The notes beneath the pieces were generated by a model. The model was given only the letters and a program-made list of their open reading frames with translations, did no database searches and was not told the DNA's origin. Below, one piece after another: positions 43,906 to 53,000 of a stretch of 64,000 nucleotides of DNA; positions within the stretch are counted from its first letter, which is position 1; every line of letters begins with the position of its first letter. Origin of the DNA: Planctomycetaceae bacterium (lineage in GTDB: Bacteria; Planctomycetota; Planctomycetia; Planctomycetales; Planctomycetaceae); assembly GCA_041398785.1 (NCBI GenBank), contig JAWKUA010000012.1, positions 62,001-126,000 of the forward strand, written 5' to 3'. Both the position numbers and the translations under genes were made by a program.

Positions 43906-44645
43906 TTGAGCTGACCGGCATCGTCAAGCGCTATCAGCAGCATGAAGTCCTGCGCGGCGTCAGTCTGAAAGTGGCCGATGGCGAAGTCTGCGTTCTGCTG
44001 GGACCGTCCGGCGGAGGCAAGAGTACATTGCTGCGCACGATCAACGGCCTGGAGACGTTTGACAGTGGAACGATCCGTGTGGGCGACGTTGTTCTTCCGG
44101 CGGAAGCGGGTCCTGCGCGGGAAGCCGCACTGGTAAGAATTCGGCAGCGAGTCGGAATGGTGTTTCAGCAGTTCAATCTGTTTCCTCACCGAACGGTGCT
44201 GCAGAACGTCACGGAAGCTCCCATTCATGTGCTGCGTCAGCCCGTCGACACTGCCGTTGCAACGGCGCGGCGTCTGTTGGATCGAGTCGGGATGCTGGAC
44301 AAGCAGGATGCCCGCCCCGGATCTCTGTCGGGAGGTCAGCAGCAGCGCGTTGCCATCGCGCGAACTCTTGCGATGAATCCCCAGGCAATTCTGTTTGATG
44401 AACCCACCAGCGCGCTGGATCCGCGAACAACGGCCGAAATCATCAGCGTCATGACCGATCTTGCGAAAACCGGGCAGCGAATGATTGTGGTGACTCACGC
44501 GATGTCCTTCGCTCGCACAGTCGCCCATCAGATTCATATCCTGCATGCGGGCATGATCGCCGAATCGGGTCCGCCCCGTCAGATTTTTGAATGTCCTCAA
44601 ACGGAAATCACGCGCAGCTTTCTGTCGGAAGCCGCCGCTTCGTGA
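43902..44645 (+). CDS. Polar amino-acid ABC transporter ATP-binding protein
   Basis: A 247-residue ATPase with Walker A GPSGGGKST, Q-loop VFQQFNLFPH, signature LSGGQQQR, Walker B ILFDEPTSALD and the switch His in VVTHAM. It powers the fused binding protein/permease encoded just upstream (GTG 43902 overlaps its stop, GTGA). The subfamily pattern, with FNLFPH and no regulatory domain at the C-terminus, matches the glutamine/arginine/histidine group (GlnQ/HisP). Two ATPases would dimerise under one or two permease chains. Confidence 0.93.
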   Translation: MIELTGIVKRYQQHEVLRGVSLKVADGEVCVLLGPSGGGKSTLLRTINGLETFDSGTIRVGDVVLPAEAGPAREAALVRIRQRVGMVFQQFNLFPHRTVLQNVTEAPIHVLRQPVDTAVATARRLLDRVGMLDKQDARPGSLSGGQQQRVAIARTLAMNPQAILFDEPTSALDPRTTAEIISVMTDLAKTGQRMIVVTHAMSFARTVAHQIHILHAGMIAESGPPRQIFECPQTEITRSFLSEAAAS

Positions 44646-44668
44646 CCGTTTCGACACTGGAGACCAAA

Positions 44669-46651
44669 ATGAAAACAATCATTCCTGCCGCTCTGTCGAT
44701 GGTTGTGTTCGTCATGGGAACGTCGTCGGCTGACGAAAATTCCGCTGCTGAATGGAAGTACGATCCGGAAATGCTGCGACCTCTGTGGACGGGTGATACG
44801 GTTCGGGGCGAATCGCTGCTGTTCGTCAAAGATCCGGAGACCGGTGAAGCGAAAGCGTCGGTGCTGTTTCCCGTGACGGAAGTTCTGGGCGTCTGCAACT
44901 CGGCGGGAGATACGTGCTACGAAGAAGGCCGGGACTTCGTCTGGCAGCCCGAGTCCCGCGAAATTCGACTTCCGAAGAACTCCCGGATCGCTTCGTTCGC
45001 GCCGGAGGATCTGCGTCGGCCGGCGGGGACTCAGAAGTATCGACTGACGCATCGCGACGGCGGCGGAGAAATCCTGTTCGGGGCGTTGCTGGAATATCAC
45101 CAGATGCAGACTTCGATCAGCTATCGGCACAAGCCGGAACCGTGGCCGTCGGCCGTTCCGGCGTTCGACGCAAACGCGCTGCCTCGCACGATTCAAAAAC
45201 TTCAGCACGCTCAGCCCGTTTCCGTCGTCCTGATCGGCGACAGCATCTCAACGGGCTGCAACGCATCCGGCTGGGCGAGCGGTGCTCCGTTTCAGCCGGC
45301 GTATCCGGAACTGCTGCAGCGGCATCTGGAAGCGAGCTACGGAGCCAGCGTTCAATTGACCAACCTGTCCGTGGGCGGCATGGCGACACCGTGGATGCTG
45401 ACGATGATCGAAAAAGTTGTGGAACCGAAGCCGGACCTGGTGATCATCGCGTTCGGCATGAATGATTCCGCCGGCCGCTCCGCGGAGGAGTATCAGGCGA
45501 ACACGAAGGCCGCGATTGCGAAGATTCGCGAATCTCTGCCGGATTGCGAATTCGTGCTCGTGGCCACGATGCTGGGAAACCCGGACTGGACTCTGCTGAA
45601 GCAGGAGCTGTTTCCACAGTACCGGGATGCTCTGGCGGAACTGTGCGAACCCGGCATCGTGCTGGCGGACGTGACTTCGGTCTGGACGGAGTTCCTGAAA
45701 CGAAAACAGGACCGGGATCTGACCGGCAACGGTGTGAATCATCCGAACGATTTCGGTCACCGAGTCTACGCGCAGGTGCTGTCAACGCTGCTTGTTTCAC
45801 CGGCGGCATTCGCGGCCGCTCAGCAGGCGTCACCAAAGGCTGCCCCGGAGCCGATCGAAGTATCGCTGTGGAACGGAAAGGCTCCCAACGGCGACGGTAC
45901 CTTCGACGACGCCGACCCGAAGATCACGGTGCATCGACCTTCCAGCGGCAACGGAACGGTCGTCGTCATTTGTCCGGGAGGCGGCTATGGCGGACTGGTG
46001 ACCGATGCGGAAGGTCATGGAATTGCTGAATGGCTGAATGGCCACGAAATCACGGGTGTCGTCCTGGAGTACCGCCTGCCCGCCGGTCGTCCGTATGTGC
46101 CGCTGCTGGACGCTCAGCAGGCGATCCGCACAGTTCGTGCGAATGCCAAAGCATGGAACATCGACCCGTCGCGCGTCGGAATTATCGGGTTTTCGGCGGG
46201 AGGCCATCTGGCATCAACGGCGGCCACTCACTTCGACAGCGGCGATTCCAGCGCGACTGATCCCGTTGCGCGACAGAGCAGCCGTCCCGATTTCGCCATA
46301 CTGGTTTACCCGGTCGTCACGATGGACGAGACGACTCACGCGGGCTGCCGGAAGAATCTGCTGGGACCGAATCCCGCGCCGGAAATGATCGAACTGTTTT
46401 CGAACGAGAAACAGGTCACGAAGAAATCGTCGCCGACATTTCTGACTCACGCCGTGGACGACAAAGCGGTCTCGGCGGACAACAGCCGGTTGTTTTTCGA
46501 GGCCCTGAAGGGCAACGGCGTTCCCACGGAATATCTGGAACTGCCGTCCGGCGGCCATGGTCTGAACGGTTATCAGGGGCCGATGTGGGACGCGTGGCAG
46601 AAGCAGTCGCTGGAATGGCTGGTCCGCATCACGAGCGAAGGCGGCAGGTAG
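44669..46651 (+). CDS. Exported double hydrolase: SGNH esterase fused to alpha/beta hydrolase
   Basis: A 660-residue precursor (signal AALSMVVFVMGTSSA). After a beta-rich N-terminal region, an SGNH/GDSL domain begins: IGDSIST with Ser192, GMNDSA (block III) and a D-x2-H block in HPNDFGH. From about residue 400 a second domain follows: oxyanion segment CPGGGYGG, nucleophile Ser509 in GFSAGGH, later Asp and His in HAVDDKAV and SGGHGL. Both look catalytically complete. Such pairings deacetylate plant or algal polysaccharides. ATG 44669 with GGAGA five bases upstream is preferred over a frame start at 44591 inside the ATPase gene. Confidence 0.87.
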   Translation: MKTIIPAALSMVVFVMGTSSADENSAAEWKYDPEMLRPLWTGDTVRGESLLFVKDPETGEAKASVLFPVTEVLGVCNSAGDTCYEEGRDFVWQPESREIRLPKNSRIASFAPEDLRRPAGTQKYRLTHRDGGGEILFGALLEYHQMQTSISYRHKPEPWPSAVPAFDANALPRTIQKLQHAQPVSVVLIGDSISTGCNASGWASGAPFQPAYPELLQRHLEASYGASVQLTNLSVGGMATPWMLTMIEKVVEPKPDLVIIAFGMNDSAGRSAEEYQANTKAAIAKIRESLPDCEFVLVATMLGNPDWTLLKQELFPQYRDALAELCEPGIVLADVTSVWTEFLKRKQDRDLTGNGVNHPNDFGHRVYAQVLSTLLVSPAAFAAAQQASPKAAPEPIEVSLWNGKAPNGDGTFDDADPKITVHRPSSGNGTVVVICPGGGYGGLVTDAEGHGIAEWLNGHEITGVVLEYRLPAGRPYVPLLDAQQAIRTVRANAKAWNIDPSRVGIIGFSAGGHLASTAATHFDSGDSSATDPVARQSSRPDFAILVYPVVTMDETTHAGCRKNLLGPNPAPEMIELFSNEKQVTKKSSPTFLTHAVDDKAVSADNSRLFFEALKGNGVPTEYLELPSGGHGLNGYQGPMWDAWQKQSLEWLVRITSEGGR

Positions 46652-46782
46652 CCCGCAGCGGCGTTCCGGGACGCCTGCACCAAACGCGTTATGACACGAA
46701 TCTGCGAGTGTGCGTCTTTTTTTCGGGATTCCGTGAAAGAACCTTCCGCGACCGTCGTGTATAGGTCTTGTGGGAGATCCCG

Positions 46783-47391
46783 ATGCCGCGTGTGCCCGAA
46801 ACTCGAGCCAGTCTGATTCTGCGCCTTCCGTCCGTGGACGACGCGGAAGCCTGGCGCGAGTTCGTGGCGATTTACGAACCATTCGTCTATCGGTTCGCGC
46901 GGCGCGGCGGATTACAGGATGCGGACGCCCGCGAACTGGTGCAGAACGTGATGCTGTCCGTGGCGCGCGCCGTCGGTCACTGGAGTCCCGACGAAGCTCG
47001 CGGGCGGTTTCGAACCTGGCTGTTTCGGATTGCGCGCAACCAGCTTCTGGATGTCGTTGCGAAGCATCGGAAGCAGATCCAGTCGCGAGGCGGCAGCAAC
47101 TTTTTTGCGGCGGTCGCGGATTTGTCGGCCGACGATCCGACGGCCGCCGATCAACTGTGTCTGGAACATCGCCGGGAATTGTTCCGCTGGGCCGCGGAAC
47201 GCGTCAAATCGAATGTTCGGGAAACCACCTGGAAGGCATTCTGGCTGACCGCGGTCGAAGACCATCCGGTGGAGATGGTTGCTGACCAGCTTGGTCTGAC
47301 GCCGGGAGCCATCTACATCGCCCGCAGCCGCGTGCTTGCAAAGCTGCGTGACGAAGTTCAGAAGTGGGAGGACCAGGATGCAATGCAATGA
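46783..47391 (+). CDS. ECF-type RNA polymerase sigma factor
   Basis: A 202-residue sigma-70-like regulator. Region 2 appears as FVAIYEPFVYRFARRGGLQDADARELVQNVM and GRFRTWLFRIARNQLLD; region 4 as MVADQLGLTPGAIYIARSRVLAKLRDEV, the helix-turn-helix for the -35 element. GGGAGA sits five bases before ATG 46783. Its last 14 bases overlap the kinase gene, a planctomycete arrangement in which an ECF factor is controlled by a membrane Ser/Thr kinase carrying a zinc-binding anti-sigma segment. Target promoters unknown. Confidence 0.9.
   Translation: MPRVPETRASLILRLPSVDDAEAWREFVAIYEPFVYRFARRGGLQDADARELVQNVMLSVARAVGHWSPDEARGRFRTWLFRIARNQLLDVVAKHRKQIQSRGGSNFFAAVADLSADDPTAADQLCLEHRRELFRWAAERVKSNVRETTWKAFWLTAVEDHPVEMVADQLGLTPGAIYIARSRVLAKLRDEVQKWEDQDAMQ
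47366..47371 (+). promoter_or_regulatory. Strong Shine-Dalgarno site (GGGAGG) inside the sigma-factor gene
   Basis: GGGAGG, six bases before ATG 47378, selects the kinase start and lies in the coding sequence of the sigma factor. It indicates translational coupling of regulator and partner. An earlier in-frame start at 47336 lacks a comparable site. Confidence 0.75.
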
Positions 47392-48967
47392 TGACAGTCT
47401 GGCCGTGCTGCTTCACGACGAAGAAGACAGCGCGGAATTCCTGTCGGTCTCGCAGCATGTGGAATCGTGTCCGAAGTGCCAGCACCGTCTGCAGGAGATT
47501 TCGTGTGATCCGAAGCTGCTGCGGGAAGTCCGCGAAACTCTGCAGGACTGCGGTCAGACCGAACAGTTTCATTCGAACGGCGCGTCGTCGGTTGTGATCG
47601 CCGTGGACGGACACTGGGACGACGATTTTCTGGCAGAGTGCGAACCAATCTCGCTGGACTTTCTGTCGCCGCCGAGCCACCCCGAAATGCTGGGCCGAAT
47701 CGGCCGCTATGAAGTTGAACGAATCATCGGTTCCGGCGGGATGGGAATTGTGCTGAAGGGATTCGATACGGAACTTCACCGAGTCGTCGCCATTAAAGTG
47801 CTGAAACCGCACCTGGCTCACAATGGAGCCGCCCGCCGCCGATTCGCGCGGGAAGCTCAGTCCGCTGCGGCGGTAGTTCACGAACATGTCATTCCCATTC
47901 ATGACGTGCTGACCGACGGCGATACTCCCTATCTGGTCATGCAATTTGTTGCCGGCAATTCGCTGCAGCATCGCGTGGACGAACGAGGACCGCTGGATGC
48001 GCGTGAAGTTGTGCGGATTGCTCGCCAGGCGGCCGCTGGTCTGGCTGCGGCACATGCACAGGGCGTCGTCCATCGCGATGTGAAGCCCGCCAACATTCTG
48101 CTGGAGGAATCGGTTGACCGTGTCCTGATTTCGGATTTTGGCCTGGCTCGCACGGTCGACGACGCGACGCTGACACGAACCGGCGTGGTGGCCGGAACGC
48201 CGCACTACATGTCGCCGGAACAGGCGGCCGGAAAACCGGTCGATCATCGATCAGACCTGTTCAGTCTGGGCAGCGTGATCTATTTCATGTGTACCGGCCG
48301 GCCTCCGTTTCGAGCCGATCATGCTCTGGCGATTCTGAACCGAATCTGTCACGACGAGCCGCGCCCCGTCGACGAAGTCAACACGGAAGTTCCGCCGGAA
48401 CTGGCTGACGTCGTGGACCGGTTGCTGTCGAAGAACCCGGCGAAGCGGTTTCGCGACGCGAATGAAGTGGAGCAGCAGTTGGAGCAGATTCTGGTGCGGC
48501 TGCAGAACGGGACGTCTGCACGCCGGCCCCGCTGGATGCGCACCTGGCGGCGGCGGAGAATCTTCGTGCAGCGAGCCGCGTTCGCAATTGTTTCGGTGAC
48601 CGCCTGTGTTCTTGCCGGACTGCTGATTGCCGGTTCGGATCTGGTTCAGCGGCCGTCCCGGGTGACCGCCGCGTCGGATCGTGACCGGGCGCAACCTGCG
48701 GTATCAGCAGCGCCGCCGGCCGAAACCAGTTTCAACAGAGAGACCTCGCTGGTCATCAAATTTCCGCCGGATGGCACAGAACCGAATTCCGAAGACACTT
48801 CCCGGATACTGCAGACTCTGAGACTGAAACTGGATTCCGTCGCCGGCAATTCTTCTCAGAGCACGAATAAACCAGACGGCTGGACGAACGAACTTGAAGA
48901 AGTCCGGCAGATGATTGACGAACTGGAATCCGCGACATGGGTTCAGAAGAAGGACGAAGGCCGCTGA
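47378..48967 (+). CDS. Zinc-finger anti-sigma / Ser-Thr protein kinase, membrane-anchored
   Basis: A 529-residue protein. The N-terminus has a ZAS-like motif H27-x3-C31-x2-C34 (HVESCPKC). The kinase domain spans about 110-370: glycine loop IGSGGMG, VAIKVLK Lys, HRDVKPANIL with catalytic Asp234, DFGLAR, and APE-like SPEQ in the activation segment. One transmembrane helix lies at about 398-420 (AAFAIVSVTACVLAGLLIAG), leaving about 110 outside residues rich in Thr/Ser/Glu with no domain. It likely senses an envelope state and modulates the overlapping ECF sigma factor, either by binding or by phosphorylation. Confidence 0.9.
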   Translation: MQCNDDSLAVLLHDEEDSAEFLSVSQHVESCPKCQHRLQEISCDPKLLREVRETLQDCGQTEQFHSNGASSVVIAVDGHWDDDFLAECEPISLDFLSPPSHPEMLGRIGRYEVERIIGSGGMGIVLKGFDTELHRVVAIKVLKPHLAHNGAARRRFAREAQSAAAVVHEHVIPIHDVLTDGDTPYLVMQFVAGNSLQHRVDERGPLDAREVVRIARQAAAGLAAAHAQGVVHRDVKPANILLEESVDRVLISDFGLARTVDDATLTRTGVVAGTPHYMSPEQAAGKPVDHRSDLFSLGSVIYFMCTGRPPFRADHALAILNRICHDEPRPVDEVNTEVPPELADVVDRLLSKNPAKRFRDANEVEQQLEQILVRLQNGTSARRPRWMRTWRRRRIFVQRAAFAIVSVTACVLAGLLIAGSDLVQRPSRVTAASDRDRAQPAVSAAPPAETSFNRETSLVIKFPPDGTEPNSEDTSRILQTLRLKLDSVAGNSSQSTNKPDGWTNELEEVRQMIDELESATWVQKKDEGR

Positions 48968-49113
48968 TTCAGCGGACAAACAACTTCCATCCCGGCGTCT
49001 TGCCGCGTGCGGTCACTTCCTCGTCAGCGCTGCCGGGCCACTTGAAGTCTCACCAGGAATCTGCGGGCCGCAACGACCGCGCGTTCAACACGAATTGTCG
49101 AAAGGACTGACGT

Positions 49114-49896
49114 ATGCGAACTTTGAAGTACATCCTCCCCGTCCTCGTTCTGATCAGTATTTGTGGTGTTGCGCAGTTCGGAATGACGCAGCAGGCGTCG
49201 GGCGAGAATCTCGCTGCAGACGACGACGCCGGTCCGCGGACGGACCGTCAGCCGCCGGCAGATGCTGCGCCGAAGTCACGGCAGGCTCCGCCGGTCCGGC
49301 GCGTCGATGCATTCGACACGCTGCCTCTGCCGGAAGCTGAAGCCGAACGACTGACCGAAGCCGTCGGCCCGGATGTCTCACGGCCTGCCATCGGAGTCGT
49401 GGACGGAACGGAACTGAACGGCGCCAACCTGGAACAATTCATCAACGCCGCCAGGGCCAAAGGACTGAGCGTCCTGGATCCCATGCGAGCAAGGCGCGTG
49501 AAGCGAACCATCACGGAACTGCGATTTGAAGCGATCCCGAAGGAAGAACTGGAAGCCTGTCGTAAACTGCAGGAGGCTGTGGAATCACTGAAGGCTGCTG
49601 CCGACGACGAGTCTCGCAACGCCGTCACGGATGACATCCGAAAGCAGCTGGCGTCCCAGTTCGAACGCGATCTGAAGGAACGAGAGCGGGAGCTGGCCGA
49701 AATCGAAGAACGTGTGAAGTCGCTTCGCGATCAGCTCGACAAGCGAAAGGCCGCGCAGGAAGACATTATCAGCCTGCAGCTTCAGACGCTGATCAACGAT
49801 GCCAACGGTCTGGGGTTCCCGAAGAATCCTCTTTCGCCGATCGGCACGCTTCAGTCCATCACGCCTGGCTTCGATTCCGATGAAGTCGTGCAATAA
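49114..49896 (+). CDS. Exported coiled-coil protein
   Basis: A 260-residue precursor: N-terminal signal (ILPVLVLISICGVAQFGM), a Pro/Ala/Asp-rich linker, a folded middle (residues 70-140), then a strongly helical coiled coil from about 140 to 225 with heptad-like runs (KERERELAEIEERVKSLRDQL). It is 146 bases downstream of the kinase gene on the same strand and could be the kinase's periplasmic partner or target. No family recognised. Confidence 0.7.
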   Translation: MRTLKYILPVLVLISICGVAQFGMTQQASGENLAADDDAGPRTDRQPPADAAPKSRQAPPVRRVDAFDTLPLPEAEAERLTEAVGPDVSRPAIGVVDGTELNGANLEQFINAARAKGLSVLDPMRARRVKRTITELRFEAIPKEELEACRKLQEAVESLKAAADDESRNAVTDDIRKQLASQFERDLKERERELAEIEERVKSLRDQLDKRKAAQEDIISLQLQTLINDANGLGFPKNPLSPIGTLQSITPGFDSDEVVQ

Positions 49897-50075
49897 CGCG
49901 GGCCGACGGCTGCTTGTGCCCAAACTGCAATCCTGAAACCGCCGGCGCGAGAATCCTGCTGAGTTGCCGGGTCTGCATTTGCCGAGGCCAGCCAATCTCC
50001 TCCGTGGTCGCGGCTCAGCAGGATTTTCGCTCCGGCAAGTGTGCGACTCGGATCTGAAGACAACTGCCCGCGCGC

Positions 50076-53000
50076 CTATTCGACGACCAGCGTTCCGTTC
50101 ATCACCATCCAGTGACCGGGGAACGTGCACAGATAGGGATATCGTCCCGGCGTTTCCGGCGCTTTGAAGTAGATTGTGTGTGCTTCACCCGGCGACACAA
50201 TATCCGTGTGGGCCAGGATGTCGTCGGTCTCGGGAATGTACTGGCGAGCGTACGCTTCCGGATCGGCAATCAGGCGATTCCCGAGTTCCCCGACACGCTG
50301 CAGCGCGCCGGCCTTCACAAGAACCCAGTTGTGCGGCACGACATCAGGATTCTTCAGCGTAAAGGCGATGGGTTCACCGGCGTTGACTGTGAACTCCCGG
50401 ATGGCATAAGTCAGGTTCTTGCCGGTTTCAACTTCGACGGAGCGTGCTCCTTTGATCGGATACCTCCACGGGTTGGGAACCTGTATGGCGCTTAACGCAA
50501 GATCTGCCAGCAGCGGATGGGCGGCAATTGTCTTTTCGTGAGGTACATAGCCGGGAAACTCCGTGAACGGCTTGTCCAGCTTATGCACGGTCGCCAGCAG
50601 ATCGTGGCCGTGTCCGGACGGGTTGCAGGTGAAGTGATCGTCTTTGTTGACGTGCAGCCTCAGGTGAAGTTGATTCACCGGCTGAAGGTCCGGGAGTTCC
50701 AGAAACAGACTACGACCGTCGGCCAGCATATGTGTCGACGCGATCGTCAGCGGATCGTGACCGGAAACGCCGGGATGCGTGGTCGAGTAGTCCACGGAAC
50801 CGTACGCCGCGCTGTAGCGATAGTTCCAGCACTGCACGAAATGACTGTGCGGATCGGTGGCGACGGCTGCGTCCAGCGGCTGCGAAAACGTGACGCGGAC
50901 TCCGTTTTCATGCACGTGAAAACCAACCGGCACCTGCACGGCATCGCCCGTATAGCGAACTCGCTGAAAGCTGCCGTCGTCGCGCGTGTACGATCCCCAG
51001 CCCGCCATGCCGGATACGTACAACTGCCCGTCCGTCGGTCGAAAACGTCCTCGATGAACGCCCGACAAAAAGTCTCCCGCCATCAGAACCGCGGCGCCCT
51101 GCATCTGGCCATCGACTTCGTCGCGAAGCACCAGAAACCACGAACCCGCTCCGAACGAAAAATGCGTCAGTTGTCCCTGCAGCGGCCCGAACCGATCGCT
51201 GTCAACGTAAGCCTGTCCGCCGCTGGAGTTGTCGAGTCCTCGGGGAAGGTAGACTATCGGCAGTTCGGGAGGCTTGCCGTCGATCGGCCCGCGATAGCCA
51301 AAATGCGGCGGAGGACCAGCGACCGCGCCATCGGCATTGCGCACGGCACAAATGGACGAGGCCGGCGTCCATTCACCTTCCGATGTCGGCACGGTCACCG
51401 TTCCGTCCGGCAGCAGTCCCAGGCCGTCCGGATTGCGAAATCCCGTGGAGATGACATCGGCCGTTTTTCCATCCGGCGAGATCCGCACGAGACCCTGATT
51501 GCCGGACGCCATATAGAAGTTGCCGTGCGAATCGCGCTGCAGTCCGCAGATAAAATCGTGGCCGGCCGGTGAGGTTTCGAATGCGTTGCTGAAGCATTCA
51601 TAGAAGTCCGCTTCGCCGTCGCCGTTCAGATCGGTCAGGCGAGTCAACTGGTCACGGCATTGCACAAAGATCTGGCCGTCTGCGACAACCAGCCCCAGAG
51701 CGTGATGGAGCCCGGATGCAAACCGTCGCCATTGAGCAACGCCGGGCCGATCGGTTCCGGAGTCCAGGCCGGTGACACGCCAGACATCGCCCTGCATCGT
51801 GCAGACCAATGCACTTCCGTCCGGCAGGAAGTCGTGGTCGCCGCAGAACATCGGTGCTTTCCACGGGTTGTCATAGGGAAGTTCGATGGTGTCGACGGCG
51901 TACGGCCGACCGTTTCCGGGAATGATCTTTGTTTCCAGCACCTGCGGCCACTGTTCCGGACCGCCGGTCGTCAGTTGTCGCAGCGGATGCCGGTCGGCGC
52001 GTTCGACGTCGTGGGCGAACCGGCCTTCGTCGACCCACGGAGAGTCCAGGTATTCGATGTCGCCGATGCGGTAGGAGAACACGACGCGATTGCCGTGGCG
52101 ATAAAACCCGTGATATTGAAACGGCTGCCCCGGCGAGTTCTGGTTCGGGATCTCCTGCGGTGTGCCCGCCATTCTCAGGCCGCTGACAAATCCGTGTCGC
52201 ACGGAATCGAAGCTGACAAATCCGCCGGTCCAGATGGCGTCGTAGGTCAGCGTGTCAGGATTGAAGCACGCTGACACTTCGCCTCGGTCACCCAGCCGAA
52301 GGCACACGCCGCGTGCGATGGTGAGTCCGTCCGCGTGGAAGACGCCTGACATCACGGACCCGAGCTGCGTGTCGTTCCAGCGACCGTCCACCCAGACGTC
52401 TTCGTTCTGATTTCCCCAGTGACCCTGCTGGCCTCCGTCGAGTCCCGGAAAGCCCGCCAGCAGCATCGGGACGTGTGGCTGCTGCCGGAAGTATTCGGCC
52501 TGCTTCGTATAGAAATCGTAAAGCCGATCACGATTGACGGGATGTTGCGAATTCGGCCAGCGCGCTTCATCAATCGGCTTTGCCGTGAACGGAAACCTGG
52601 CGGCTCCGTGCATCTGGCTGTGAGCGATCACCTGCAGAATTTCCTCCGACGGCGGTTGTCCGTTTCTCCCCAGATCGCTCACGAAACGGATCAGATCCCG
52701 CTGCTGTTGCGGCGACATCGCAGCCGTCAGTCCCGCGGGCATAACGGTCGTCCCGGGGGACTGTTCTTCGATGTCCGCGACCGCGATCTGAGTCAGCTTT
52801 CCTGAAGCCGGGTCCTTCAATGTGATGGTCTCGTCACCGACTTCGACGCGATAGCCCGTGACGACCTTTCCTTCGACGGTCACTACCTGCCACGTCACGA
52901 ACTCGGGCTTTACATCGCGTTTTGGCCACAAAATGGATTCCACGATGTGTGTCAGTTCCCGGTCCTTTGCGATGGCTGTCAGTTCAGGGCCGACCGTTCC

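Noticed and set aside
50517..51572. A 351-residue plus-strand frame inside the giant multidomain gene
   Set aside because: No motif, rich in Arg/His/Val as expected for antisense of a GC-rich gene.
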